Below are positions 17,064-26,838 of a stretch of DNA of 64,000 bases, in pieces. Positions within the stretch are counted from its first letter, which is position 1; each line of letters begins with the position of its first letter. A program made the translations under genes and the position numbers. The notes beneath the pieces are model-generated. The model searched no databases, had not been told where the DNA came from, and worked only from the letters and a program-made list of their open reading frames with translations. Location of the stretch: assembly GCF_001605885.1 (NCBI RefSeq), contig NZ_LRPE01000016.1:1-64000 (forward strand), given 5' to 3'. The DNA is from Acinetobacter lactucae. GTDB lineage: Bacteria > Pseudomonadota > Gammaproteobacteria > Pseudomonadales > Moraxellaceae.

Positions 17064-18449
17064 TTAGAATTTATATCCTATTTTTAATCCATAGCTTAAA
17101 GAGTGATTATCCTTAAACCCTCCTACATAATAATCACTACCTGCCTGCGCGCCAAGCTGAGCTTTTGCATCGCCTAACCAGAAATACTTCACGCCACCAG
17201 AAATAAAGTATTGTGATGTCGGGCTATATTGAGCACCCACGCCTAAATTGTAATATCCCTTACTTGGCCCACCTGTTGACACCTTATCGCCTGCTCCCGA
17301 GTCCCAACCTACCGATACAGAACCTAACCATTTAGGTGAAAATCGTTGTCCAACCCCTAAATTTAAAGACCATTGATCATCATAGTAGCGAACCAAATTA
17401 AAGCCTTCTGGGCGGCTCGGCGTCGATAACACTCCAACAACTTTTGAAATTTCACCAAAGCGATAAGGCTGTAGAGCAAGATCACTCCAATTTACCCAGC
17501 GTATGCTCCCAAACAATAAGGTCCCCTGACGAAGTCCTGTTTGAAACTCTAAATTTACTGAATCTGGAGACTTAAACTTTGTTGTACCTGTATCTTCTTG
17601 TTTGGGCAAATTGGCAATAATCTGATTTAAGTAAGCCTTCTTTTGTGAAGTCATCTGCCCAATAGAAATCATGTAGTCTAAATGCTGATTAACTAAATCA
17701 CGACCTTGTTGAGTGTTTAACATATCAATAAGGGGAGCGTTTTCAGTGGCATTTACTTTATGAGTAATGGCCGAGCGATAAGTTAATGAGACTTTCACAG
17801 CTTTTTCAGGAATCTGGTAGGCAAGCCCCGCTAACCACCCCAAGTCACCTACAGTTTTGGTGTGAAAGTCATAGCCGTTGTAAAGACTAAATACATTACC
17901 TCTTAATTCAACCTGACTTTTAAAGCTCTGATAAACTGGCCCTGCATAAAGATTCCAGTTTTTTGTGGGTTGATATCCCCAAATAAAGCTTAAATTTTGT
18001 ATATCAAATTCTGATTTTGCATTTCCTGTGGGCACTTGACCAGAAGTAGCATTGGCAAGCCCTGCGGTTGTAATGCCGGGTAACATCACCGTGTCTTTTG
18101 GCGTTGCGACAAAGCCATTTAGACCTGAATACTCAGTGTCGGCACCAAAAGGTTGATCATACAGCAAGCCAAATGAATACTGCGGTGCTAACTGTAGTTT
18201 TAACGCTGCGGTAGGTCGATAGTCTGTATTGGCGATATCTGAAATTGAATGATGTGACGGGTTTGTACCCGACTCTACACCACTTAAATCGGTGTCTGTG
18301 ATTCCTAAACTTGCTTCAAAATAATTGCCTGATTGTAAAAATGCTGCTACAGACTGCCCTGTTTTATCAAATGCAGCAGCATGTAATGTGCTTGTGCAAA
18401 TTGAAATTATTCCTAAGATCAATATTTTTTTATTCACAACAAAACTCAT
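17064..18449 (-). CDS. OmpP1/FadL-family outer-membrane transport protein
   Basis: A 461-residue outer-membrane beta-barrel of the FadL family, which carries hydrophobic compounds across the outer membrane. A signal peptide (ILILGIISICTSTLHAAA) is followed by a plug-like N terminus. The strands alternate aromatic residues and the protein ends in YGLKIGYKF with a terminal Phe. It is the first gene of the porin-BASS-amidohydrolase unit. The promoter region carries the second copy of the element also found at the desaturase gene. Confidence 0.88.
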   Translation of the reverse strand: MSFVVNKKILILGIISICTSTLHAAAFDKTGQSVAAFLQSGNYFEASLGITDTDLSGVESGTNPSHHSISDIANTDYRPTAALKLQLAPQYSFGLLYDQPFGADTEYSGLNGFVATPKDTVMLPGITTAGLANATSGQVPTGNAKSEFDIQNLSFIWGYQPTKNWNLYAGPVYQSFKSQVELRGNVFSLYNGYDFHTKTVGDLGWLAGLAYQIPEKAVKVSLTYRSAITHKVNATENAPLIDMLNTQQGRDLVNQHLDYMISIGQMTSQKKAYLNQIIANLPKQEDTGTTKFKSPDSVNLEFQTGLRQGTLLFGSIRWVNWSDLALQPYRFGEISKVVGVLSTPSRPEGFNLVRYYDDQWSLNLGVGQRFSPKWLGSVSVGWDSGAGDKVSTGGPSKGYYNLGVGAQYSPTSQYFISGGVKYFWLGDAKAQLGAQAGSDYYVGGFKDNHSLSYGLKIGYKF

Positions 18450-18484
18450 AAATCCATCCTGGATATTTTTTATTTTGATTCCTC

Positions 18485-18548
18485 ACTTTATGTAGATTTG
18501 AATGCTTCTGCTTAGCTCCAAACGCCAATGATTTGACCGTAGATGCCA
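18485..18548 (-). promoter_or_regulatory. Conserved AraC-type promoter element, copy 2 (FadL operon)
   Basis: ACTTTATGTAGAT (18485-18497) and a 40-bp block (18509-18548) match copy 1 at 13521-13584 with no indel between the two blocks. TGGCAT and TTGGCG on the minus strand are again 21 bp apart. The element lies 36 bp upstream of the porin start codon. Confidence 0.6.
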
Positions 18549-18610
18549 TATTGAAAAGTTATGGTTTGTGTAGCGGTAAGCACAACAAAGTTTTTATATT
18601 AAAAAAGGGC

Positions 18611-19657
18611 TTACTTTTTAGATTTAAAAAACAATTGCAGACTGTATTGATAAAAAAAGCGTGTAGTGAGAATTACGAAAATTAATCTTGAGAGTTGAAA
18701 GGAAACGACAATGGGTACTGCGAGCCCGAGAGCTTTAGCCATCAGTGACATTTCTGCAATGCCTCCGGGTGAAAGGCCTAAAATCAAGATTTGTTTTTCT
18801 GTATGACTTAAATTGATGAGTAATAAAGCAACGCTTATTGATAACACTAAAGCCAGTAAATTGAATATCAGTGTGATTCCAATAAATTTTTTATTTTTTC
18901 TTAAAAAGCTAAATGGAAATTTACTGCCTAATGACCAACCAATACAGACTTGACCAAAAGCAGTAAACCATTCAGGCAATCTCATCTGAAGTATCCCAAA
19001 GAATGATAACAATCCGATAATCGCGAGTGGCCCTAAAATCCATGCATTCAGAATATTAAAAAATTGAAAAACTTGACCTATCAATAGAGCCAGACAAAAC
19101 AGCAATACGACCTGCAAAAAGCTAAATTGATCGGACGCTAGTATTTTTAAACCAGTCCATTCGACATGAAAATAAAGTTCCATAAAGATTGGAACCAGCA
19201 CCACCAGAATCACAATTCTCAAACTATGTGCAGCAACCACTTTATCGACTTGTACTTGGTATCGTTCAGCAATATTGACCATTTCACTGGCACTGCCGAT
19301 CGCTGAAGAAAACCATGCGGTTGCCCAATCCAAGGCATTAACTCGATATTGCAATCCGGCCAGCAATGTACCCAACACAAGTGACCACACCATCCCAATG
19401 AGAATAAAGCCCCAATATGATGCCACTGCCTGTACCAACGCTTGTGTAAAGTATAGGCCTAGAGCCATTCCAATAATGACCTGCCCTATACGTCGCCAAC
19501 GAGGGTCACAGGCAAGTGGATGACCAACGCTACCGAACAATAAAGCCGTCAATAAAGGCCCAAGCAACCAAGGCAAGGGAATATGCAAATATTTGGCAAT
19601 TAAAGCTCCGACCAGAGCAATTGCTAATCCTTTGAGATTTGAGCTTATTTTTTCCAT
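18611..19657 (-). CDS. AbrB-family membrane transporter-like protein
   Basis: A 348-residue polytopic membrane protein of the AbrB family (formerly annotated as ammonia monooxygenase-like). Two internal repeats each begin with a Leu/Pro-rich helix: HIPLPWLLGPLLTALLFG near the N terminus and FNILNAWILGPLAIIGLL near the middle. The ILGLSPGGIAEMSLMAKALG motif occurs near residue 300. Family function is uncertain. It follows tctA by about 50 bp on the same strand, so it may take part in tricarboxylate transport. ATG at 19657 is preferred to a TTG at 19669. Confidence 0.8.
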   Translation of the reverse strand: MEKISSNLKGLAIALVGALIAKYLHIPLPWLLGPLLTALLFGSVGHPLACDPRWRRIGQVIIGMALGLYFTQALVQAVASYWGFILIGMVWSLVLGTLLAGLQYRVNALDWATAWFSSAIGSASEMVNIAERYQVQVDKVVAAHSLRIVILVVLVPIFMELYFHVEWTGLKILASDQFSFLQVVLLFCLALLIGQVFQFFNILNAWILGPLAIIGLLSFFGILQMRLPEWFTAFGQVCIGWSLGSKFPFSFLRKNKKFIGITLIFNLLALVLSISVALLLINLSHTEKQILILGLSPGGIAEMSLMAKALGLAVPIVVSFQLSRLIFVILTTRFFYQYSLQLFFKSKK

Positions 19658-19706
19658 AATTCTGAGCAATAACAGTCAACCAATGCTGACCATTATTGCT
19701 GTCCTA

Positions 19707-21206
19707 TTAAGCTTGTTGCTTTTTGATAAACAAGTACTTACGAACAATTGGCAAGATCAACAACAATCCCGACATAATCCAAAGACCCATACTAATGTTA
19801 CTGCTCCATAAGACATCAAGTTCCCCTTGAGAAATCGACAAAGCACGACGTAAGTTTGACTCCATCAACTCTCCTAGTACAAAACCAAGAATCAATGGTG
19901 CTAATGGGAAATCAAATTTTCTTAGAATATATCCAACTACACCCAAGCCCATGCATAACAGCAAGTCAAAGATGTTGCTATGAATAGCATACACACCAAC
20001 AAAACTAACACTTGCGATGATCGGGATCAAAATATAATTAGGAATACTCAACATGCGGGCAAAGAAACCCACCAATGGCAAGTTCAATACCAACAGAATA
20101 ATATTACCCACCATAAGCGATGCAATGAGTGACCACACGAGTACAGGTTGCTGAACAAATAACTGTGGACCTGGCGCAATGTTATACATAAGCAATGCAC
20201 CCATCATTACCGCCGTAGTACCTGAACCAGGAACACCTAGTGTCAACATAGGTACAAATGAACCACAAGCCGCTGCGTTATTCGCACTTTCTGGTGCAGC
20301 AAGACCACGTAAGTCACCTTTACCAAACTTGCTACTATCCTTTGCCATTTTTCGTTCAGTGGTATAGGCCATTGCACTTGCAACTGTTGCACCTGCACCC
20401 GGGAGAATACCCAAGAAGAAACCAATCACTGAACTGCGGATGATAGCTGCTAAAGAGAAAAAGAACTCTTTAAGATTAAAAAGGGAACGTTTTCCTTGTT
20501 TTAAAGCAACTTGACCAATTGTCGTGCGTTCGAGTAGTAATAAAATTTCACTTACGCTAAATAATCCAATGACTAACGTTGTGAAAGCAATTCCGTCACT
20601 TAAACCGACACTGTTAAAAGTAAAACGATACACCCCTGTAATGGCATCCATTCCCACCGTTGCAAGAGCTAAGCCCATGAGTGCCATAATTAAAGTTTTA
20701 AAAGGCTGCGTACTAACTAAACCTGTTAAACAAACAATTGCAAAGACCATCAGAGCAAAATATTCAGCTGGCCCAAACGCAATTGCCCATTTCGCCAATA
20801 TCGGAGCAAACAATACAATCCCAATAAAGGCAACAGTACTTCCTACAAAGGAACTGACTGAAGATAAAGACAACGCGATGCCAGCCTTTCCTTGCTGTGC
20901 CAATGGATAACCATCTAATGTGGTCATAATGGCCCCAGCATCTCCGGGTACGTTTAATAAAATCGCTGAAATACGTCCGCCATATTCGCAGCCCAAATAA
21001 ACTGCTGCCAATAAAATCAAAGCACTATCTACAGGTAAACCCAAGGCGTAAGCAAATGGCAATAAAATTGCCACACCATTAATTGGACCTAAACCCGGCA
21101 ATAGCCCTACAATCGTTCCAATAAATGCGCCAATAAAAGCAATTAAAAGATTCTGCGGTTGCAAGGCAACCTCAAACCCCATCATCAAAAAACTTAATAC
21201 ATCCAT
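19707..21206 (-). CDS. tctA: Tripartite tricarboxylate transporter, large permease TctA
   Basis: A 499-residue integral-membrane protein with about twelve hydrophobic helices. Family hallmarks are AFIGTIVGLLPGLGPINGVAILLPF (about 25-49), AILLNVPGDAGAIMTTLDGYPLA (about 80-102) and FFLGILPGAGATVASAMAYTTE (about 262-283). TctA forms the transport channel of the TTT system with TctB and takes substrate from TctC. It follows tctB by 12 bp on the same strand. Confidence 0.93.
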   Translation of the reverse strand: MDVLSFLMMGFEVALQPQNLLIAFIGAFIGTIVGLLPGLGPINGVAILLPFAYALGLPVDSALILLAAVYLGCEYGGRISAILLNVPGDAGAIMTTLDGYPLAQQGKAGIALSLSSVSSFVGSTVAFIGIVLFAPILAKWAIAFGPAEYFALMVFAIVCLTGLVSTQPFKTLIMALMGLALATVGMDAITGVYRFTFNSVGLSDGIAFTTLVIGLFSVSEILLLLERTTIGQVALKQGKRSLFNLKEFFFSLAAIIRSSVIGFFLGILPGAGATVASAMAYTTERKMAKDSSKFGKGDLRGLAAPESANNAAACGSFVPMLTLGVPGSGTTAVMMGALLMYNIAPGPQLFVQQPVLVWSLIASLMVGNIILLVLNLPLVGFFARMLSIPNYILIPIIASVSFVGVYAIHSNIFDLLLCMGLGVVGYILRKFDFPLAPLILGFVLGELMESNLRRALSISQGELDVLWSSNISMGLWIMSGLLLILPIVRKYLFIKKQQA

Positions 21207-21218
21207 ATCGGGTCATCC

Positions 21219-21665
21219 TTAACCAAAAAATCCAAGTGGTAACGGCACATCCAAGAAACGATCAAACATATAGTAGGTACTCAAGCTGAGTACTAAGCTT
21301 GTCACCAGAACTGGTATGGTTTTGCCATGGAAAAGTTTGCCCACTGCAATGGTCATCAACAGGGTTGCCACAATAAAGCCTAGCCATTCAAAAACTAATG
21401 CATATAGCGTTAAAGCCACTGCACACAACGCTAACTTCATAACCAGATGTTTTGTCCACCCCAGCTCAACGGGTTCGAACATAATGGCAGGCCGTACAGT
21501 GAGATAGATTGCACTCACTGTGATTAACCCCATTAATAGAATGGGAAAAGCTTTTGGTCCTACTGGATCGTAGGAAATTGGTGCTTCAAAATTGCTTGCG
21601 TAGATCAACAAAAATAATCCGCAAACCGCCATAATGGCCGTAAGAATCCGTTCAGATTTCATCAT
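21219..21665 (-). CDS. tctB: Tripartite tricarboxylate transporter, small permease TctB
   Basis: A 148-residue membrane protein with four predicted helices (ILTAIMAVCGLFLLIYASNF, FPILLMGLITVSAIYLTV, the LVMKLALCAVALTLYALVFE region and a C-terminal VLVTSLVLSLSTYYMF). Size, topology and position between tctC and tctA fit TctB. Two adjacent ATG codons are possible starts. Confidence 0.88.
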   Translation of the reverse strand: MMKSERILTAIMAVCGLFLLIYASNFEAPISYDPVGPKAFPILLMGLITVSAIYLTVRPAIMFEPVELGWTKHLVMKLALCAVALTLYALVFEWLGFIVATLLMTIAVGKLFHGKTIPVLVTSLVLSLSTYYMFDRFLDVPLPLGFFG

Positions 21666-21672
21666 CTATCCT

Positions 21673-21712
21673 CAAAAAAAAACTGAGCTGAAAAATCACT
21701 TCTCAACTCAGT
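21673..21712 (-). terminator. Hairpin with U-tract between tctC and tctB
   Basis: On the minus strand ACTGAG pairs with CTCAGT around a 19-nt loop and is followed by nine T residues. A weak stem with a strong T run is consistent with partial termination, which would make the binding protein more abundant than the permease. Confidence 0.6.
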
Positions 21713-21719
21713 CCATTTG

Positions 21720-22712
21720 TTATTTTGATAATTTGTATTCTTGCGATAACTGACGCATTTCTGCGGTCTGTTTATATACATAAGCGGTGAGTTCTTCACC
21801 TGTCAGTTGAAATGGGAGCAAATCTTGTTTTTCACGTACTGCTTTAAATTTCTGGTCCACCATCATTTTATCAAAGGCATTTTTCCACCAGCCATACGCT
21901 TCATCACTGACCTGTGGGCCCATATAGAAACCACGGATGACTGGCCACTCTATGTCATAGCCTTGCTCTTTTGCCGTAGGTAATTTTGAGAATTTCCCAT
22001 CTAAACGCTTGTTTGCAAAAACTGCTAAAACCCGAATATCGCCAGACTCTAGGTATGAGCTTACTTCACTGACATTACCTACGCCGACTTGAATGTGCTG
22101 TCCAAGTAATGAAGTCAGCACTTCCCCTCCACCTTCAAGTGCGACAAATCTTAATTCAGCAGGACTAATACCTGCTTTTTTGGCCAACATTGCGGTTTGC
22201 ATCCAGTCTTGACCACCCACACTTCCTGCACCACCAAAGCTAAGTGCTTTTGGATTTTCTTGAAGTGCTTTCATCAAGTCATCAAGGTTTTTCAATGGTG
22301 AGTCTTTATGTACCGAAACTAGACCATAATCGACGGCGACCCCAGACAACCATTTCACATCTTTTTCAGTAAAGTGCCCGAATTTTCCTTGTGCTAAGTT
22401 CAAGAGTGAACCTGTCGAGAAAGCAACTACGGCATTATTATTAGCAGGATCACTATTTACAATCTTATTATAGGCTACAGCACCTACTCCTCCAGGCATA
22501 TACGTTACGCGGATTGGATCTTTGATCAACTCTGTTTTTTGAAAGCCAGATTGTATGAGTTTACAGGTCATATCAAAGCCACCACCGGGCTTGGCTGGGG
22601 CGATACATTCTGGTCGTTTTGGTTGTCCAGCTTCTTTAGAGGCATTTCCGGAGCCACAGCCAACCATGGTCACACTGACACATGCCAATGCGAGTAATTT
22701 TAAATTTTTCAT
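21720..22712 (-). CDS. tctC: Tripartite tricarboxylate transporter substrate-binding lipoprotein TctC
   Basis: A 330-residue periplasmic solute receptor of the Bug/TctC family. The signal peptide ends in a lipobox (VTMVGC, Cys at about 19), so the protein should be lipid anchored; most Bug proteins are soluble, which makes this a variation. The typical first-domain loop CIAPAKPGGGFDMTCKLIQSG and the later SFGGAGSVGGQDW region bind the carboxylate. It is the first gene of the tctC-tctB-tctA unit. The preferred ligand, citrate or another tricarboxylate, cannot be read from the sequence. Confidence 0.92.
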   Translation of the reverse strand: MKNLKLLALACVSVTMVGCGSGNASKEAGQPKRPECIAPAKPGGGFDMTCKLIQSGFQKTELIKDPIRVTYMPGGVGAVAYNKIVNSDPANNNAVVAFSTGSLLNLAQGKFGHFTEKDVKWLSGVAVDYGLVSVHKDSPLKNLDDLMKALQENPKALSFGGAGSVGGQDWMQTAMLAKKAGISPAELRFVALEGGGEVLTSLLGQHIQVGVGNVSEVSSYLESGDIRVLAVFANKRLDGKFSKLPTAKEQGYDIEWPVIRGFYMGPQVSDEAYGWWKNAFDKMMVDQKFKAVREKQDLLPFQLTGEELTAYVYKQTAEMRQLSQEYKLSK

Positions 22713-23303
22713 GTTACATACATCCTTATAACGTGTTTCATCTATTCATATTTTGGTTTTACCAATATCAGCATCGGCCTCCTTGGCGCGATTATGCTTA
22801 CTGGTTATTTAGTTTTGATCTTATGTTTTGCTGCACTCTTCGGCTGCGAACTTCAATAATGCTGCGTTACAATAAAAATTATGAATTAAGCTGCTAAAAC
22901 AACTGGCCTAGTGAAGGAAAAATCCTGACATTCAGTAAGTTTATAAATGAGCAATCAAACACTTGCAGAACAGCTTAAAATGCTGGGGCTAATAATATTG
23001 ATAAAAAACAAAGTGCATCATGCATTTAATCTTCTCCCTTTCGAACTTAGGAGGATTAAAGCACAGAACAATAAATCATCGTGATACCAACAATTTAAAG
23101 GGGGCATTAGTAAAATTAAATAGCTATGCCGCTTAATGGGAAGCTGGGATCTATAAAAAGATCGGTTTTATTGTTCTTGGAATATTAAGCTAAAGATTAA
23201 TTTCATAAGAATGGGTAATTATTTATAAGAGAATATACAGCTGTTAATATACAAAAAATCGAGCAGGTTTGACGCTTACTAAAATTAATACGGAAATTTA
23301 TAT
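22713..23303. other. Intergenic region between divergent tctC and LysR gene
   Basis: A gap of about 590 bp with no supported gene. It should contain both divergent promoters. A short hydrophobic reading frame ending near 22858 (GLLGAIMLTGYLVLILC) is visible but has no start codon with a ribosome site, so it is not called. Confidence 0.4.
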
Positions 23304-24233
23304 ATGGAAATCAAGCAAATTAAGTATTTTTTGACAGTCGTTGAATCAGGCAGTATTGGTAAGGCAGCCCAGAAACTTGATGTGGGCGCTTCAGCCATTA
23401 GTCAGCAAATTAGTAAGCTCGAACAGGAGCTAAGCATTCGTTTGTTACAACGTAATGCTTTTGGTGTCACCACTACTCCCGCAGGTCTCGCCTTTTTAAA
23501 ACACTCTCAACTCATTTTACGTCAAGTGAACTTTGCCATAGATGCTGCTCATTCTGCGCGACTTTCAGGTCATGTCAGCCTTGGTTTTCCACCGACCATT
23601 ACCGCTTTAATTGGTATCCCTTTAATGAAACTAATGTCTGAACGTTACCCAGACATTCGCCTTGAAATTGTCGAGACGCTTTCGGGTAACCTCATTCAAG
23701 CCATTAACTCGCGTCAGCTCGATATTGCGATTATTTTTACCAATGAAATTGATAAACAGTGGTCAATTCAACCCTTGGTACGCGAGCAAATGTATTTAAT
23801 GGCACGAAAGGAAGTACTAGAAGAATATGGCCTTGCCGAATGCATTAAAAGTGGAATTATTCAGTCGCAGCAAATTGGTGACATTCCTTTAGTATTGCCA
23901 CGTCAGCGCCATAGCTTAAGAAAGCTACTTGAACATAAGATTGGACAGCTGAATGTCGTCTATGAAATTGATGGCCTACACTTACTTATGGACAGCCTGA
24001 TTCACCTTGATCTTGCCAGTGTTCGTCCTGGTAGTGCTTGTCTGCAAGAGTACAAACATAAGCTTCAATTGCTGAAATTGGTAGAACCCGAAGTTGAGCG
24101 AATCAATTACTTGGTGAGCCTTGCCGAAGAAGAATTATCACCTGCTGCACTTGCTGCAAAGTCAGCCATTAAGGCCTGTGTAAAAGAACTAATTCAAAAT
24201 CAAATTTGGCCGTGTTCTGAAATTATTTTATAA
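23304..24233 (+). CDS. LysR-family regulator, paralogue A (tricarboxylate locus)
   Basis: A 309-residue LysR regulator (MEIKQIKYFLTVVESGSIGKAAQKLDVGASAISQQI...). The winged helix-turn-helix fills the first 60 residues and an effector domain follows. It is divergent from tctCBA and upstream of tcuC. It is clearly a paralogue of the protein encoded at 26839-27768: equal length and matching segments throughout, such as YEIDGLHLLMDS versus YEIDGLHLLMES. It probably senses a tricarboxylate and controls tctCBA, tcuC, or both. Confidence 0.87.
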   Translation: MEIKQIKYFLTVVESGSIGKAAQKLDVGASAISQQISKLEQELSIRLLQRNAFGVTTTPAGLAFLKHSQLILRQVNFAIDAAHSARLSGHVSLGFPPTITALIGIPLMKLMSERYPDIRLEIVETLSGNLIQAINSRQLDIAIIFTNEIDKQWSIQPLVREQMYLMARKEVLEEYGLAECIKSGIIQSQQIGDIPLVLPRQRHSLRKLLEHKIGQLNVVYEIDGLHLLMDSLIHLDLASVRPGSACLQEYKHKLQLLKLVEPEVERINYLVSLAEEELSPAALAAKSAIKACVKELIQNQIWPCSEIIL

Positions 24234-24508
24234 AAACCCATTAATTTTATTAAATACCTAATTAATTTTGTCCTCTCACTCCTCTGTACTGTTTGAGATT
24301 ACATTTTCTGTCGAATGATAAATAGTTTTCTGTTTATCAAAATATAGATGTGTAGTTTGAACTGGAAACAAGGCATCACATTTTCTCTGAAGGATCTCTT
24401 TAAATCTCATCTCTAGCCCATTTGGTCTTGAGATTTATTAAATTCTATTTAAATCCATGCATTGAAGATCGTGAATGTTTCCATTTTGTCAGGCCAAGGA
24501 GGTCTCCA

Positions 24509-25819
24509 ATGGATGTCGTGAATAAGCGTAGGGCTACTTTTAAAAAAATATTAAATGTAACGAGTGGCAATTTTTTAGAGCAGTACGATTTTTTTCTTTT
24601 CGGTTTCTACGCCACCTATATCGCGGCAAAATTTTTCCACTCTGAAAATGAATATGTCTCTTTAATGATGACATTTACCGTGTTTGCTGCGGGCTTTCTT
24701 ATGCGTCCTCTCGGGGCTATTTTTTTGGGCGCGTATGTCGATAGAGTTGGTCGTCGTAAAGGCCTCATTGTTACTTTAAGCCTTATGGCAATCGGTACCA
24801 TCTTAATTACCTTTGTGCCGGGATATGAAACCATAGGTATTATCGCGCCGATCTTGGTGGTGATTGGCCGTCTATTACAAGGCTTCTCGGCAGGTGTTGA
24901 ATCTGGCGGTGTATCTATTTATCTAGCTGAAATTGCAACAGATAAAAACCGTGGATTTATTACCAGCTGGCAGTCTGGCAGCCAACAAGTTGCCGTTGTA
25001 TTTGCCGCATTACTTGGTTACGGGCTCAACACCATTTTAACTACTGCTCAAGTAGGTGAATGGGGCTGGCGTATTCCTTTCTTAATTGGTTGTTTGATTA
25101 TTCCTTTAATCTTCTTGTTCCGTCGTACTTTAGAGGAAACTGAAGACTTTAAAGCGCAAAAGACTCATCCTTCAACAAAAGAAATTTTCAGCACACTGGC
25201 GAACAACTGGCGCATCGTACTTGCAGGTATGATGATGAGTGCGATGACTACGACCACTTTCTACTTTATTACGGTTTACACCACAGTGTATGCAAAACGT
25301 ACTTTAGAAATGTCAGTCACAGATAGTCTTTTAGCAACTGTGTTTGTTGGTTTGTCTAATTTCATATGGTTGCCAATGGGTGGCCTACTTTCAGACAAAA
25401 TTGGTCGTCGTCCGGTTCTCGTAGGCATTACTACACTTGCGATCTTCACAAGTTATCCAGTTTTAAGCTGGTTAGTCAGCGATATTAGCTTCACGAACCT
25501 ACTTATTACGCTTGCTTACTTCTCTTTCTTCTTTGGTATGTATAACGGAACCATGGTCGCAACACTTGCCGAAGTGATGCCAAAACGTGTACGTACAGTT
25601 GGCTTTTCTTTAGCATTCAGCCTTGCAGCCGCTATTTTTGGCGGTATGACCCCAATGGCTTGCACCTTCCTTGTCGAAAATACAGGCAATGCAAGTACAC
25701 CAGCTTTGTGGCTCATGCTCGCTGCGGTATGTAGCTTAATCTCAAGCTTATATCTAAGCCGTGGTTCTAAACAGAAGAAAACTGACTCGATTGCTGAAAC
25801 TGCAAAAATCAGCGCTTAA
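24509..25819 (+). CDS. tcuC: MFS tricarboxylate/proton symporter (TcuC-like)
   Basis: A 436-residue MFS carrier of the metabolite:H+ symporter branch, similar to citrate and tricarballylate permeases. The start at 24509 is set by a perfect AGGAGG at 24497-24502; an upstream start at 24422 lacks this. The N-terminal segment [19 protein letters not shown] and the loop motif [15 protein letters not shown] (about 75-89) are typical of the group, and about twelve helices can be drawn. It lies in the tcu cluster and should import tricarballylate, citrate or aconitate. Confidence 0.85.
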   Translation: MDVVNKRRATFKKILNVTSGNFLEQYDFFLFGFYATYIAAKFFHSENEYVSLMMTFTVFAAGFLMRPLGAIFLGAYVDRVGRRKGLIVTLSLMAIGTILITFVPGYETIGIIAPILVVIGRLLQGFSAGVESGGVSIYLAEIATDKNRGFITSWQSGSQQVAVVFAALLGYGLNTILTTAQVGEWGWRIPFLIGCLIIPLIFLFRRTLEETEDFKAQKTHPSTKEIFSTLANNWRIVLAGMMMSAMTTTTFYFITVYTTVYAKRTLEMSVTDSLLATVFVGLSNFIWLPMGGLLSDKIGRRPVLVGITTLAIFTSYPVLSWLVSDISFTNLLITLAYFSFFFGMYNGTMVATLAEVMPKRVRTVGFSLAFSLAAAIFGGMTPMACTFLVENTGNASTPALWLMLAAVCSLISSLYLSRGSKQKKTDSIAETAKISA

Positions 25820-25911
25820 AACAAAAAACGACTTAACCTGAAATTTTAATGAACAGTACGGCAGATCTTACGTCTCCGTACTGTGTTCTCCTGTCATTAA
25901 AGCGAGATACT

Positions 25912-26706
25912 ATGAAAAAGTCCCCTATCTTCATGACCATTTGCCTAGCTGGTGTAGGCTTAGGCTCAACCCTTGCTAACGCAGATACAATCGAAGTGAT
26001 TAGCTCAGGTGGTTTCTATTCATCTATTGAAAAACTCATTCCATTATTTGAAAAACAAACTGGTCACACTGTTCACCTCTCGTCTGGTTCATCAATGGGT
26101 GCATCACCAACTGCAATTCCAAATCGACTTGATCGTGGTGAACGCTTTGATGTGGTGATCTTGGCTGCTCCTGAACTCAACAAGCTCACAGAAAAGGGTT
26201 ATGTAGACCCTACTTCACAAAGTGCTTTAGTAAATTCAAGCATTGGTATGGCTGTTCCAAAAGGCGCGCCAAAGCCAGATATCAGCTCTGCAGAAAAATT
26301 CGAAAAAGTTTTATTAAGTGCCAAGCACATAGGCTATTCAGCAAGTGCGAGCGGTACACATCTTGAAAAAGATGTTTTCCCAAGCTTCCCACCTGTGGAA
26401 TATAAAATCATTTCAAGCAAGGCTGAAAAAGTAGTCGGTGATCGTGTTGCAAAACGCATTGCTGAAGGTCAGTTTGATATCGGGTTCCAGCAAATTAGTG
26501 AAATCAAACCTTTTACCGGCAAATATGGTCAGGTTGAATTAGTTGGCCCAATCCCAGCACCATATCAAAAAGTTACCGTATTTGCTGCTGGTATTGGTAA
26601 AGGCTCGGAACATGAAAAAGCCGCAAAAGAGTTAATCAAGTTTGTGAAATCACCTCAAGCCACACATATTATTGAAGAACAGGGTCTTGAGCAGGTTAAA
26701 CAATAA
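25912..26706 (+). CDS. Periplasmic ModA-fold protein, probable aconitate isomerase
   Basis: A 264-residue protein with a signal peptide (MKKSPIFMTICLAGVGLGSTLANA) and a type II periplasmic-binding fold like ModA (ISSGGFYSSIEKLIPLFEKQTG, GERFDVVILA, YSASASGTH, GFQQISEI). By family alone it would be called a molybdate-binding protein, but no molybdate permease genes are nearby. Aconitate isomerase from Pseudomonas is known to be a ModA-like periplasmic protein of about this length. Sitting between tcuC and tcuA, this protein more likely interconverts trans- and cis-aconitate or binds a tricarboxylate. The enzyme assignment is inference. Start is the ATG at 25912. Confidence 0.6.
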   Translation: MKKSPIFMTICLAGVGLGSTLANADTIEVISSGGFYSSIEKLIPLFEKQTGHTVHLSSGSSMGASPTAIPNRLDRGERFDVVILAAPELNKLTEKGYVDPTSQSALVNSSIGMAVPKGAPKPDISSAEKFEKVLLSAKHIGYSASASGTHLEKDVFPSFPPVEYKIISSKAEKVVGDRVAKRIAEGQFDIGFQQISEIKPFTGKYGQVELVGPIPAPYQKVTVFAAGIGKGSEHEKAAKELIKFVKSPQATHIIEEQGLEQVKQ

Positions 26707-26713
26707 AAGTCCT

Positions 26714-26752
26714 AAAAGGCAGCATCTTGAGGTGATGTTGCCTTTTCTCTTT
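26714..26752 (+). terminator. Terminator after ModA-fold gene
   Basis: AAAAGGCA (26714-26721) pairs with TGCCTTTT (26739-26746), extended by CATC/GATG across one mismatch, and is followed by a T-rich tail. It begins 8 bp after the stop codon. Confidence 0.8.
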
Positions 26753-26838
26753 TAGTAGTTCAGTCAGCATAATAGAATAAAATGTTGAGTGATAAACCAG
26801 TGTAGAATTAATCCATAAAGGTTAATGTAGTATTTGCC

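Noticed and set aside
22741..22858. Short hydrophobic membrane peptide in the tctC-LysR gap
   Set aside because: The frame lacks a start codon with a ribosome site and overlaps the expected promoter region.
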